Positions 24,079 through 32,840 of a stretch of DNA of 64,000 nucleotides are shown piece by piece. Origin of the DNA: Curtobacterium sp. ZW137. GTDB taxonomy: Bacteria; Actinomycetota; Actinomycetes; Actinomycetales; Microbacteriaceae. A program made the position numbers and the translations under genes. Under the pieces are notes generated by a model. It saw only the letters and a program-made list of their open reading frames with translations, was not told the DNA's origin and ran no database searches. Location of the stretch: the NCBI RefSeq assembly GCF_003762905.1, contig NZ_RJKS01000004.1, positions 1 through 64,000 of the forward strand, written 5' to 3'. Every line of letters starts with the position of its first letter. Position 1 is the stretch's first letter.

Positions 24079-25011
24079 TCAACCGGGGTAGTCGCAGTAC
24101 GCGAACCACGTCGAGTCCGCGGCCCACGGTGGCACGTTGACCGTTCCCTGGCCGCCGTCGAGCGTGACGAGGGTCTCGGGCACGACCGCGATCCGGGCTC
24201 CGCGGACCAGGACGCCCGGCAGCAGCCGCAGCTCCACGCGGTGATCGGCCGGGTGGCCCTGCACGCCCGGCTCGTACGACAGGTACAGCAGGTGCGCACC
24301 GTCCGGCGACACGTGCGGGAACCAGTTCACCCGGTCGTCGTTCGTGATCCGGACGGGGTCGGTCGCACCGGGCCACAGCGACACCAGCTGTGCGGTGCCC
24401 GGGGTGAACCGCTCCGAGTTCCAGACGAGCTGGTCGCCGGCGAACGAGACGCCGTCGTCCGGGTGCTCGTCGCGGGTCAGGAACGTCGGGTGCCCCGTGG
24501 CTGGATCGACGAGCGCGACGTCGGTCGTCCAGACGCCGTCCTCGGTCCGCTCCCCCACGATCGCCGCGAGCGACGAGCCGTCGGCGGCGATCCCGTGCAG
24601 GTAGAACTTGCGGAACACCGGCAGCGCTGCCGCGGTGTCCGTGATGCGTTCCCCGGTGCCGCCGGCCGGCAGCGGGACGCGGTACAGCTCGCCGTCGCGG
24701 CCGCTCACCACGACGGCCTGGCCGGACGGGTCGAGCACGTGGTCGTTGTTGATCTCGGGCACGCCGTGCATCGGGACGCGCTCGAGCGCGGTCTCGTCCA
24801 GGACGGTGTCCGTGCCCCGCTCGGGCAGGCGCAGCAGCCAGAGGTCGCCGTCGGCGTTCAGCACCAGCGTCTGCTCGTCGAGCACGTTCGGCGCCTCGAC
24901 GAGCACCGTGCCGGACTCGAACACGAGCCGGCTGGACCGGGCGTCGACGTCGTACACGTGCACGCGGCTGCGCTGCCCCGGCCGGAGCTGTCGTCCCCTT
25001 GTGTCGCTCAT
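24079..25011 (-). CDS. TolB-like beta-propeller protein, function unknown
   Basis: A 310-residue protein built of repeated beta-propeller blades: LVFESGTVLVEAPNVLDE, DPSGQAVVVSGRDGELYRV and NWFPHVSPDGAHLLYLSY are WD40/TolB-like 'DPDG..' blades. There is no signal peptide, so it is likely cytosolic. Similar proteins sit next to sugar utilisation genes and are annotated as biopolymer transporter Tol-like; the role is unknown. ATG at 25011 has AGGATGG upstream. It is separated from the sugar ABC operon upstream by a strong terminator but may have been part of the same functional island. Confidence 0.75.
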   Translation of the reverse strand: MSDTRGRQLRPGQRSRVHVYDVDARSSRLVFESGTVLVEAPNVLDEQTLVLNADGDLWLLRLPERGTDTVLDETALERVPMHGVPEINNDHVLDPSGQAVVVSGRDGELYRVPLPAGGTGERITDTAAALPVFRKFYLHGIAADGSSLAAIVGERTEDGVWTTDVALVDPATGHPTFLTRDEHPDDGVSFAGDQLVWNSERFTPGTAQLVSLWPGATDPVRITNDDRVNWFPHVSPDGAHLLYLSYEPGVQGHPADHRVELRLLPGVLVRGARIAVVPETLVTLDGGQGTVNVPPWAADSTWFAYCDYPG

Positions 25012-25065
25012 GCGTCCATCCTGTCGTGCGCGGCGCGGCGTCGCGCCCGGTTCGGCCCGGCGTCG

Positions 25066-25123
25066 CACAACGGAAGACGGTCCGCACCACGGGAAACCGT
25101 GGTGCGAACCGTCTTGGGTTGTG
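25066..25123 (-). terminator. Long-stem terminator of the sugar ABC operon
   Basis: Arms from 25066-25092 and 25097-25123 pair over about 22 bases with small symmetrical mismatches around a GAAA tetraloop. It is 35 bases beyond the last permease gene on the leftward strand. Confidence 0.8.
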
Positions 25124-25157
25124 CGGTGCCGATCAGCGCCGCCGCTGCCGTCGGCGC

Positions 25158-25997
25158 TTACTTCACCGCACCCGCGGTGAGGCCGGCGACGAACTGGCGC
25201 TGCACGACGAGGAACGCGATGACGACCGGGATCGAGACCACGAGCGACGCGGCCATGATCTGGTTCCAGTACACGTTCGTCTGCGTCGAGTACTGCTGCA
25301 GACCGACCGCGAGCGTCTGCCCGTTGCCGTTCGTCATCACCGAGGCGAAGAGCACCTCGCCCCATGCCGTCATGAAGGAGTAGATCCCCACGGCGACCAG
25401 ACCCGGACGGGCCGAGGGCAGGATGATCCGGAACAGCGCACCCATCGGGCCCGAGCCGTCGACCATCGCGGCCTCGTCGAGCTCACGCGGGATGGTCTCG
25501 AAGTACCCGGCGAGCATCCAGATCGAGAACGGGAGCGTGAACGTCAGGTAGGTGATGATCAGGCCGAGCCAGCTGCCGACGAGCTGGATGCCGAGGGTCT
25601 GCCCGAGGTTCGTGAAGATGAGGAACAGCGGGAGCAGGAACAGCACGCCGGGGAACATCTGCGTCGAGAGCACCGTCGTGGTGAAGGCGCTCTTGCCCTT
25701 GAAGTTCCACCGCGACACCGCGTAGGCGGCGAAGGTGGCGATGATCAGCGAGAACACCGTCGCGACCGTGCAGACCACGAGCGAGTTGATGAAGTACCGG
25801 CCGAGCGGAACCGTCGACCACATGTCGATGAACGGCTGGAAGGTGATGTTGGTCGGAATCCACGTGAAGTCGTTCTGCACGTCACCGAGCGGCTTGATGG
25901 CCGTGGTGATCATCACGTAGAGGGGCACGACCGTGAAGACGGTCAGGAGTGCCAGGACGATGACCTTGAAGGACTTGGCGCCCATTGTTTCACGCAC
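25158..25997 (-). CDS. Sugar ABC transporter permease (MalG/LacG type)
   Basis: A 279-residue inner-membrane subunit with six helices. The conserved cytoplasmic loop that contacts the ATPase is PRELDEAAMVDGSGPMGALF (EAAxxDGxG), and the N-terminal part shows the MalG-like ITTAIKPLGDV. GTG at 25997 overlaps the end of the preceding permease gene by 8 bases and has GGAGGT before it. Substrate is set by the binding protein; a sugar or sugar alcohol is likely. No ATPase gene is present, so a shared MsiK-type ATPase is expected. Confidence 0.93.
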   Translation of the reverse strand: MRETMGAKSFKVIVLALLTVFTVVPLYVMITTAIKPLGDVQNDFTWIPTNITFQPFIDMWSTVPLGRYFINSLVVCTVATVFSLIIATFAAYAVSRWNFKGKSAFTTTVLSTQMFPGVLFLLPLFLIFTNLGQTLGIQLVGSWLGLIITYLTFTLPFSIWMLAGYFETIPRELDEAAMVDGSGPMGALFRIILPSARPGLVAVGIYSFMTAWGEVLFASVMTNGNGQTLAVGLQQYSTQTNVYWNQIMAASLVVSIPVVIAFLVVQRQFVAGLTAGAVK

Positions 25998-26985
25998 GGA
26001 CGGACCTCCGGTTGGTGACGGCGAGGTAGATGCCGGTGACGACGAGCAGGAAGAGGAGGAGGAGCACGCTCATCGCGGCACCGGAGCCGAAGTTCCAGGT
26101 GATGAACGAGGCGTTGTAGATGTGGAAGCTGAGCAGGTCGGCTGCCGGGGGCTGCGCCGTCGAACCGAAGAGGACGTACGGCGTGTTGAAGTCGTTGAAG
26201 GTCCAGAGGAACATCACGAGCACGAGGGTCACGTTCACCGGGCGGACCATCGGCAGCGTGATCGAACGCCACTGGCGGAACGGCTTCGCACCGTCGACCG
26301 AAGCGGCCTCGTACACGTCAGCGGGGACCGACTGCAGGCCGGCCATGAGCATCAGGAACGCGAACGGCCAGGTCTTCCAGATCGCGACGACGACGACGGC
26401 CACGAAGGCGTTGTTGCCGATGAGCCAGAACGGGGCGACACCGTTGAAGAGGTGCAGCTGGTCGACGAGCAGGTGGTTCAGGGCACCCGAGTCACGCTGG
26501 AACATGAACTTCCAGGTGATGACGCCGGCGTACATCGGCAGCGCGTAGGGCACCAGGAACAGGGTGCGGAACAGGCCGCGGCCCTTGAACGGCTTCTGCA
26601 GCGCGACGGCCGCCATCATGCCGAAGCCCCACGACAGGCCGACCACCAGGACCGTGAACGCGCAGGTGATGAGGAACGAGTTGAGGAGTCCCTTGCCGAT
26701 CGCCTGGTTGAAGTCCACGGCGACCGCGTAGTTGTGCAGGCCTGCCCAGGGCGCAGCGCCCCAGTTCGCGATGAAGTACTTGGTGAGCTGCACGAAGCTG
26801 ATCCAGATGCCGACGAGCATCGGCACGATGTGGATCAGCAGCTCGAAGAGGATGGCGGGACCGACGAGCGCGTACGGCAGCCACTGCAGGCGGCGCTTCC
26901 CACGCGGCGGTGGACCCGACAGGGTCGGCGCCTTCGTGTGCGTCAGGTCGATGGCCTCGGAGTCAGGCAGGACCGTCGTGGACAT
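25990..26985 (-). CDS. Sugar ABC transporter permease (MalF/LacF type)
   Basis: A 331-residue membrane subunit with six or seven helices, first of the two permeases. The EAA loop reads PADVYEAASVDGAKPFRQW, matching the family. A ~45-residue N-terminal cytoplasmic segment precedes the first helix (LPYALVGPAILFELLIHIV). It follows the binding protein gene with a 129-base gap holding a hairpin, and overlaps the next permease. Confidence 0.93.
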   Translation of the reverse strand: MSTTVLPDSEAIDLTHTKAPTLSGPPPRGKRRLQWLPYALVGPAILFELLIHIVPMLVGIWISFVQLTKYFIANWGAAPWAGLHNYAVAVDFNQAIGKGLLNSFLITCAFTVLVVGLSWGFGMMAAVALQKPFKGRGLFRTLFLVPYALPMYAGVITWKFMFQRDSGALNHLLVDQLHLFNGVAPFWLIGNNAFVAVVVVAIWKTWPFAFLMLMAGLQSVPADVYEAASVDGAKPFRQWRSITLPMVRPVNVTLVLVMFLWTFNDFNTPYVLFGSTAQPPAADLLSFHIYNASFITWNFGSGAAMSVLLLLFLLVVTGIYLAVTNRRSVRA

Positions 26986-27059
26986 GGGCAGGGCCTTTCG
27001 GCTTCAGGTGGTTTTCGGGTGCTGTGCCAGCCGTGGCAGCGGCTGTGGAGCTGAGGGGT

Positions 27060-27100
27060 GGAGACCCGGGGCGCGCCCTGCGGACGCGCCCCGGGCCTCC
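27060..27100 (-). terminator. Hairpin between the binding-protein and permease genes
   Basis: GGAGACCCGGGGCGCG (27060-27075) pairs with CGCGCCCCGGGCCTCC (27085-27100) with one mismatch. An intra-operon hairpin here would let the binding protein be made in excess over the permeases, as is common for such operons, by partial termination or 3'-end protection. Confidence 0.65.
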
Positions 27101-27114
27101 AGGCTGGGTGTGGA

Positions 27115-28416
27115 TCAGCCGTTCGCCTGGGACACCTGGTCCTGGGCGGTCTGGAGCGCGGACTTGATGTCAGCAGTGGACACGGTGCCACCGGTTGCCA
27201 TCTTGGCGAACATGTCGTTCATCGCCTTGCCGACCGTGGACTCGAACTGGTCCTCGGCGGGCACCAGCGGGAGCGGCTTCGCCTTGTTGTTGTAGATGTC
27301 GAGGAACGTCTTCGTCTGCTCGTCGGTGACCGAGTCAGCCGCAGCAGCGAGCACCGGCAGCGCCGAGTACGGCTTGTCGAGCGTCGTCTGCGTGGATGCG
27401 CTGGTCATGTACTTGACGAACTTGAGGGCGCCGTCCTTGTTCTTCGTGTTCTTGAAGATCGACAGGTTGATGCCGGCGGGGAAGGACGCGATGTCCTTCG
27501 CGCCGGTCGGGGCGGGGAGTGCCACGACGCCGTACTCGTCCGACTTCATGCCGAGCGACTCGATCGTCGCGTTCGCGTTGTTCTGGTTGAGGATGAACGC
27601 GGCCTTCTTGTTCGCGAAGTCCGTCACCGACTGGGTGGCGTTGTCGTACTGCGCGTTCGACGGGTTCGCGACCTTGGAGACCTGCATGAGGTCGAGGTAG
27701 CGCTTGATGCCGTCGACGTTCGCCTTGGACGTGAAGGTCGGCTTGCCGTCCTTGTCGAACCACTCGCCACCGTTCTGGGCCGAGTTGATGAACGCGAAGT
27801 GCGAGTTCTCCGTGTACGAACCGCCGGCGAGGCTGAACCCGTAGGTGCTGCCGGTGGTCAGCTTCTTGGCGTCGGTGACCAGGTCCTCCCACGTGGTGGG
27901 CGGGGTGATCCCGGCGTCCTTCAGCATCGCCTTGTTGTAGTACAGGCCGTAGGCGAGGCCGTAGAGCGGGACGCTCGTGACGGTCTTGCCGGGGGCGCCA
28001 CCGGTCGAGAGCGCGACCTTGCCGAACTTGTCGGACCCGCCGATCGCCTTCATCTCCGAGGAACCGAACTCCTGGAAGGCGCCGGTGGCCTGGAGCGAGG
28101 TCGCCCACGTGTTGCCGATGTTGACGACGTCCGGGCCCTGGCCCGAGGTGACGGCGGTCTGGATCTTCGTCTGCAGGTCGTTCCACCCGATGACCTGGAG
28201 GTTGACCTTGATCCCGGTCTCCTTGGTGAACTTCTTGAGGACGGGGGTCAGCACCTCCTTGTCGTTCTGGAGGGACGTGCCCTGGTTCGACGCCCAGTAG
28301 GTGAGCGTCTTGGAGTCGCCGGAGGAACCGGACGACCCGGAGGAGCAGGCTGCGAGGCCGGTCACGGTGAGTGCCGCGGCCGCGGTGATGGCCAGTGCGC
28401 GGATGGCAGTGCGCAT
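27115..28416 (-). CDS. Sugar ABC transporter substrate-binding lipoprotein
   Basis: A 433-residue extracytoplasmic binding protein of the family 1 (MalE-like) type. The signal peptide ends in the lipobox LAAC (MRTAIRALAITAAAALTVTG then LAAC), giving a lipid-anchored Cys near residue 24 followed by a Ser/Gly linker. The mature part has KKFTKETGIKVNLQVIGWND, QGPDVVNIGNTWATSLQATG and GLYYNKAMLKDAGITPPTTW, all typical of this family. It is the first transporter gene, preceded by the dehydrogenase and isomerase genes of the same operon, which suggests a sugar or inositol-like ligand. Confidence 0.94.
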   Translation of the reverse strand: MRTAIRALAITAAAALTVTGLAACSSGSSGSSGDSKTLTYWASNQGTSLQNDKEVLTPVLKKFTKETGIKVNLQVIGWNDLQTKIQTAVTSGQGPDVVNIGNTWATSLQATGAFQEFGSSEMKAIGGSDKFGKVALSTGGAPGKTVTSVPLYGLAYGLYYNKAMLKDAGITPPTTWEDLVTDAKKLTTGSTYGFSLAGGSYTENSHFAFINSAQNGGEWFDKDGKPTFTSKANVDGIKRYLDLMQVSKVANPSNAQYDNATQSVTDFANKKAAFILNQNNANATIESLGMKSDEYGVVALPAPTGAKDIASFPAGINLSIFKNTKNKDGALKFVKYMTSASTQTTLDKPYSALPVLAAAADSVTDEQTKTFLDIYNNKAKPLPLVPAEDQFESTVGKAMNDMFAKMATGGTVSTADIKSALQTAQDQVSQANG

Positions 28417-28487
28417 GACTCTCTACTTTCTCGTCGTTGAGATGGTGCAGTGGGTGGTGCTTCGGGTACTTGCTGTGTGGTGTTGCG

Positions 28488-28537
28488 GGTCAGACCAGGG
28501 TCTGCCCCGCGGTCCCGCAGGTCAGACCAGGGTCTGC
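28488..28537 (-). repeat. 18-bp palindromic repeat duplicated at a stop codon
   Basis: GGTCAGACCAGGGTCTGC occurs at 28488-28505 and 28520-28537. The right copy contains the TGA stop of the Gfo/Idh/MocA gene. Each copy is a hairpin CAGACC-AG-GGTCTG. Confidence 0.85.
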
Positions 28538-29667
28538 TCTGCGGGGTCCCAGCCCTCGTCGAGGGTCTGGGAGGGCGACACGGTGCTCGCAACGAGCACC
28601 GCCTCGCCACGTTCGGCGCTCTCGGCGATGGAGACCATCACGTCGAGGGCGTGGAAGGCGAGCGCACCGGGAACCCGGTTCGTCTCGCCCGCACGGAGGG
28701 AGCGGGCCAGGTCGACCACGCCGGTGCCGCGCGAGTAGGTGGAGCCGACGGCCGCGATGGTCTCGGGCTCGTCGGCACCGAGCGAGTACAGCTCGGTGTC
28801 GCCGTCGAAGTTGTTCGGGTCCGGGAACACGACGGTCCCGGTCTCACCGGCGATCTCGACGACACCGGTGCGGCCGCGGTCGGACTCGAACGAGAAGACG
28901 CTCTGGGCGCTCCCGCCGTTCTCGAACTCGATGAGGGCCGAGTGGTTCGTCGGGACCTCGACCGGGAACTCGGTGCCGGCCTTCGGACCCGAGCCGATGG
29001 TCCGCGTGGCACGCGACTTCGACGAGGTCGCGGTGACCTTGGCGACCGGGCCGAACACCTGCACGAGGGTCGTGATGTAGTACGGGCCGATGTCGAACAG
29101 CGGGCCGGCGCCGTAGGCGAAGAGGAACTCGGGGCTCGGGTGCCAGGACTCCGGGCCGGGGCTCTGGAAGAGCGTCAGGCCGTTGAGGGGCGTGCCGATC
29201 CGGCCGTCGCGGATGGTGCGGAGCGCGGTCTGCAGGCCGGCGCCGAGGAACGTGTCCGGGGCGACGGAGACCGTGAGGCCGGCGGCAGCTGCGGCGTCGC
29301 GGAGCTGCGCGGCGCTCTCGCGGTCGAGAGCGTAGGGCTTCTCGCCCCAGACGTGCTTGCCGGCGGCGATGGCCTGCAGGGCGACCTCGACGTGGGCGGC
29401 CGGGATGGTCAGGTTCACGACGATCTCGATGTCGTCGTCGGCGAGGAGCTCCGCCACCGAACCCGAGCGAGCGACGCCCCACTTGGCGGCCTGCTCCGCG
29501 GCGCGGGGCTCGTCGATGTCGGCGATGAAGCGGACCTCGACGTCGGGGAAGACGGTGAGGTTGCCGAGGTACTGGTCCGAGATGACCCCGGCGCCGATGA
29601 CGCCGACGCCGACCGGGCCGGTCTTGGTGGACTTGCTGACCGCGGGGGTCACAGCGGTGTCGGTCAT
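28522..29667 (-). CDS. Gfo/Idh/MocA-family oxidoreductase
   Basis: A 381-residue NAD(P)-dependent sugar/inositol dehydrogenase-like enzyme. The dinucleotide motif GVIGAGVISDQYLGNL lies near residue 20 of the Rossmann domain, and GKHVWGEKPYALDRES contains the EKP motif with the conserved lysine. The C-terminal beta domain is intact to the end. It overlaps the isomerase/epimerase gene by four bases (ATGA), so the two probably act on the same sugar. The TGA stop sits in a duplicated 18-base palindrome. Confidence 0.92.
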   Translation of the reverse strand: MTDTAVTPAVSKSTKTGPVGVGVIGAGVISDQYLGNLTVFPDVEVRFIADIDEPRAAEQAAKWGVARSGSVAELLADDDIEIVVNLTIPAAHVEVALQAIAAGKHVWGEKPYALDRESAAQLRDAAAAAGLTVSVAPDTFLGAGLQTALRTIRDGRIGTPLNGLTLFQSPGPESWHPSPEFLFAYGAGPLFDIGPYYITTLVQVFGPVAKVTATSSKSRATRTIGSGPKAGTEFPVEVPTNHSALIEFENGGSAQSVFSFESDRGRTGVVEIAGETGTVVFPDPNNFDGDTELYSLGADEPETIAAVGSTYSRGTGVVDLARSLRAGETNRVPGALAFHALDVMVSIAESAERGEAVLVASTVSPSQTLDEGWDPAEQTLV

Positions 29668-30410
29668 GCGTTGGCTCCCTGCAGGAAGGTGTAGGAGTCG
29701 GCGACGGCCTGGAACACGTCACCCTCGTGGTCGTCGAGCTCGATAACGTGCAGCGCGTTCGGCGCCGCCGCGATGATCTCGCGGATCGGCATGATGCCGT
29801 TGCCGACCGCGACCTGCTTCTTGTCGTCGTGCGAGCCGTCGCCGTCCTTGACGTGCAGGAACTGGACCTTGTCGCCGAGCTGCTCGATGACGGCCACCGG
29901 GTCGTCGCCGCCGACCTTCACCCAGTACGTGTCGAGCTCGAGCACGACGTCGTCGGACAGCGCGCCGGCGAAGACCTCGTAGGCGCTGACGCCGTCGATG
30001 CGGTTCGAGAACTCGAACGCGTGGTTGTGGTAGCCGATGGTCAGACCGTGGTCCGCCGCACGCGGGGCCAGTGCGCTGAGTTCGCGGGCGATCGCCTCGA
30101 CGTCCTCGCGGGTGGTCCAGCGGGCCTCGTCGATGTGCGGGTCGATCAGCGTCTCGGTGCCGATCGTCGCCGTGGCGTGGAAGATGCGCTCGAGGTCCTG
30201 CTCGCCCGCGTCCAGCAGCCGGGCGTGGCCGCTCGGCGCGGCGAGGCCGGCGTCCTTCAGTGCGGCTGCGTACTCGTCGGCGCGGTCCACGTAGCCGAAG
30301 AGTTCGACGTTCGTGAATCCGATGCCGGCGATGCGCTGCAGGGTGCCGGGCAGATCGGCACTGAGCGCGTCGCGGACCGTGTAGAGCTGGACCGAAAGCG
30401 GTTGGGTCAC
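29664..30410 (-). CDS. TIM-barrel sugar phosphate isomerase/epimerase
   Basis: A 248-residue AP-endonuclease-2/xylose-isomerase-like TIM barrel. It starts MTQPLSVQLYTVRDALSADL; putative metal ligands are in GYHNHAFEF (HNH), VVLELDTYWVKVGG (E..D) and VQFLHVKDGDG (H.KD), the family's usual pattern. It probably isomerises or epimerises a keto-sugar made by the neighbouring dehydrogenase. It is the first gene of the leftward operon, downstream of a TTGACC/TAGTGT promoter. Confidence 0.9.
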   Translation of the reverse strand: MTQPLSVQLYTVRDALSADLPGTLQRIAGIGFTNVELFGYVDRADEYAAALKDAGLAAPSGHARLLDAGEQDLERIFHATATIGTETLIDPHIDEARWTTREDVEAIARELSALAPRAADHGLTIGYHNHAFEFSNRIDGVSAYEVFAGALSDDVVLELDTYWVKVGGDDPVAVIEQLGDKVQFLHVKDGDGSHDDKKQVAVGNGIMPIREIIAAAPNALHVIELDDHEGDVFQAVADSYTFLQGANA

Positions 30411-30455
30411 CAGGTTCTCCTCATCGAGTGGTGTGGTCGACGTCGACCGTGCGTC

Positions 30456-30484
30456 ACACTACGAGGACTTCTGTCGGCGGTCAA
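30456..30484 (-). promoter_or_regulatory. Promoter of the sugar operon
   Basis: On the leftward strand TTGACC (complement of 30479-30484) and TAGTGT (complement of 30456-30461) are spaced by 17 bases, a good sigma70-type promoter 45 bases upstream of the isomerase gene. Confidence 0.75.
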
Positions 30485-30492
30485 GCAGAAGT
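30467..30492. promoter_or_regulatory. Probable ROK repressor operator
   Basis: ACTTCTG (30467-30473) and CAGAAGT (30486-30492) form an inverted repeat with a 12-base spacer that straddles the -35 box of the sugar operon. Its position between the operon and the divergent ROK regulator suggests direct repression. Confidence 0.6.
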
Positions 30493-30551
30493 TCGCAAAT
30501 CTTCGACGGACTTCGTTGCGCGTCTCGTTCGATGTGTGTTTCACTCCCTCC

Positions 30552-31763
30552 ATGGTCGACTTGACACGGACGGCAGCGTCGCCTCCGGTCGGGACGAGCG
30601 AGCTCTTCCAGATCCTCCGCGACGGTGTGCCGCGGACCCGGGCAGAGCTCGCCGCACTGACAGGGGCAGCACGCTCGACGATCGGCGTGCGCCTCGACGC
30701 CCTCAGCGAGGTCGGACTGGTCGGTCCGGTCCAGACGGCCGCGTCCACCGGCGGCCGCCCGCCGGCGCAGGTCGCCCTGCGCCCGACGTCACGCCTGGTG
30801 ATCGCCGCCGACCTCGGCGCCTCCCACGGACGCGTCGCCGTCACGGACCTCGTCGCCGCGCCGCTCGCCACCCGCGAGGCACGCATCGACATCGCCGCCG
30901 GCCCGGTCCCCACGCTCACCTGGCTCGTGCAGGCCATCGACGAGCTCCTCGACGAGGTCGGCCGCGCCCGCGACGACGTCATCGCGATCGGCATCGGCGT
31001 CCCCGGACCGGTCGAGTTCTCCACGGGCCGACCGGCGAACCCGCCGATCATGCCCGGGTGGGACGGCTTCGACGTCCCCGCGTGGCTCCGGCAGCACATC
31101 CAGGCGCACGTCCTCCTCGACAACGACGTGAACATCGCCGCGCTCGGCGAGCGGGAGCACGGGTGGCCGGACGTCGACCACCTGCTGTTCGTCAAGGTCG
31201 CGACGGGCATCGGCTCCGGGATCGTGTCCGACGGCACCCTCCAGCGCGGCGCGCAGGGCACGGCGGGCGACATCGGCCACGTCCGGGTCTCGCGCGCCGG
31301 CGACATGCCGTGCCACTGCGGCAACACCGGCTGCCTGGAGGCGGTCGCGTCCGGCCCGGCGATCGCCCGTGCGCTCCGCGCCAGGGGCCACGACGTGCAC
31401 ACCAGCGCCGACGTCATCGAGCTGGTGAACCGGTCGGACCTCGACGCGATCGGCGCCGTGCGGCAGGCCGGTCGGGACATCGGCGAGGTCCTCGCGACGT
31501 GCATCTCGCTCATCAACCCGTCGGTCATCGTCCTCGGCGGTTCGATGACGCAGGCCGGGGAGCACCTCCTCGCCGGTGTGCGAGAGGTGGTCTACTCCCG
31601 CTCGATGCCGCTCGCGACCGAGCACCTGGTGATCGCGCCGTCCCGGGCGGGCGGCATCGCGGCACTGCAGGGAGCGGCGGCGCTGGCGATCGGCTACGCG
31701 CTCTCCCCCGCCGGGGTCGACGAGCTCGTCGCGTTCGCCGAGGGGCGCGAGCTGGTCTCCTGA
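30552..31763 (+). CDS. ROK-family transcriptional repressor
   Basis: A 403-residue XylR/NagC-type regulator. Residues ~15-75 are a winged helix (RAELAALTGAARSTIGVRLD), and the rest is a ROK sugar-kinase-like domain with the zinc site CHCGNTGCLEA and phosphate motifs (VIAADLGASHGRVAVTDL, IGIGVPGPVEF). The DxGx(T/K) site is altered to DLGASHG, as expected for regulators rather than kinases. ATG at 30552 was chosen as the first in-frame ATG before the HTH. It is divergent from the sugar operon and likely represses it until a sugar binds. Confidence 0.92.
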   Translation: MVDLTRTAASPPVGTSELFQILRDGVPRTRAELAALTGAARSTIGVRLDALSEVGLVGPVQTAASTGGRPPAQVALRPTSRLVIAADLGASHGRVAVTDLVAAPLATREARIDIAAGPVPTLTWLVQAIDELLDEVGRARDDVIAIGIGVPGPVEFSTGRPANPPIMPGWDGFDVPAWLRQHIQAHVLLDNDVNIAALGEREHGWPDVDHLLFVKVATGIGSGIVSDGTLQRGAQGTAGDIGHVRVSRAGDMPCHCGNTGCLEAVASGPAIARALRARGHDVHTSADVIELVNRSDLDAIGAVRQAGRDIGEVLATCISLINPSVIVLGGSMTQAGEHLLAGVREVVYSRSMPLATEHLVIAPSRAGGIAALQGAAALAIGYALSPAGVDELVAFAEGRELVS

Positions 31764-31830
31764 CCACGCGGTCCGGCGCGGCGCGGTGCGCCGGTTTCGT
31801 CCTGACGGTGGTCGGGGTGAGAATCGACGG

Positions 31831-32505
31831 GTGACGATCGTGCAGCCCACCCTGTGGGGCGACAGCCTGGAGGCCGTGCCCGGCCCGGGTGCGTCGGCTG
31901 CGGCCGTCCACGACACCTTCACCGCCCTGCGCGGCCACTCGGAACGGATCGTCGCGCACTCGTCCGACCGGGTCGCCTGGCTCCGCGCCCGCGCCGCCGG
32001 CATCACCGCCACGGACGTCGCCCGGCTCGCGTCCCTGCGGGCGGTCGAAGCGGTCGTGATGGACAAGCGCTACGGGTCCCGGTTCTCCGGCAACGCGTAC
32101 ACCGAGCACGGCAAGGACCGCGAACCCGTCATCGCCGCGTGGGTCGCCGCCACACACGGCATCCTCCCGTCGGCGCACCTGTTCCACGCGGCCGCGAACC
32201 GCGCACACCTCGCCACCCCCGACGGCGTCGGCCACGACCGTGACGGCCGGCTCCTGCTCGCCGAGATCAAGACGACCTCGACCGGCTGGAAACGCGTCCC
32301 CCGGCACTACCTCCGGCAGGTCTGGTGGCAGCAGTACGTCCTCGGCGCCGAGCGCACCCTGTTCGTCTGGGAGCACCACGACGACTTCGTGCCGATCGCC
32401 GACGAGCCCGAGTGCCGGTGGATCGACCGCGACGACGACCAGATCCGCGGCCTCATCACCCTCGCGGACATGGTGCTCGACCGGCTCCGCAACGCCCGCT
32501 CGTAG
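31831..32505 (+). CDS. YqaJ-type exonuclease domain protein
   Basis: A 224-residue protein with the YqaJ/lambda-exonuclease PD-(D/E)XK fold. Catalytic-type residues are Glu in AYTEHGKDREPVIAAWV, Asp in ATPDGVG and the ExK in LLLAEIKTTSTGWKRVP. Members normally come from phage recombination modules, but no phage genes are nearby. GTG at 31831 lies six bases after GAGAAT, so a leaderless start is plausible. It follows the ROK gene by 67 bases on the same strand but probably has its own promoter. Confidence 0.82.
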   Translation: MTIVQPTLWGDSLEAVPGPGASAAAVHDTFTALRGHSERIVAHSSDRVAWLRARAAGITATDVARLASLRAVEAVVMDKRYGSRFSGNAYTEHGKDREPVIAAWVAATHGILPSAHLFHAAANRAHLATPDGVGHDRDGRLLLAEIKTTSTGWKRVPRHYLRQVWWQQYVLGAERTLFVWEHHDDFVPIADEPECRWIDRDDDQIRGLITLADMVLDRLRNARS

Positions 32506-32840
32506 TCCCCCTGGACCAGCCCGGCCCGTGCGTCGTATGCTGACCTCCACAGCAGCCCCGGACCCCGGCCGCAGTCATCACTCCACGTGCTCCGACGTCG
32601 TCGGCGTGCGTGGTTCGAGCTGGCCGAGTGCTCCTGATCCGTCCTCGACCGGTAGACCCGTCGTGTCCCGGAGTGCAACGGAGCGCCCCGTCCATCGGAC
32701 ACCGCGGGAGGGTGCACCCCGCGTCCAGGGGGACGGTGCGGACTGCACCCCGGGTCGGCGGAGTCCCGGACCCGACGGGGCTCCGCCGGTTCCCGGTGAC
32801 GCCACCGCGTCGGCGGCTCCCGGTGACGCCACGGCGTCGC
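32506..32840. other. Gene-free spacer with a promoter-like box and 27-bp repeats
   Basis: No convincing gene is present. TATGCT at 32535-32540 could be a rightward -10 box. Near the right end two 27-base-period copies of CCCGGTGACGCCAC (32793 and 32820) lie just beyond the stop of the leftward Pr6Pr gene and in a frame read as DAVASPGAA, which might be leftover coding sequence. The rest is GC-rich without clear signals. Confidence 0.4.
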
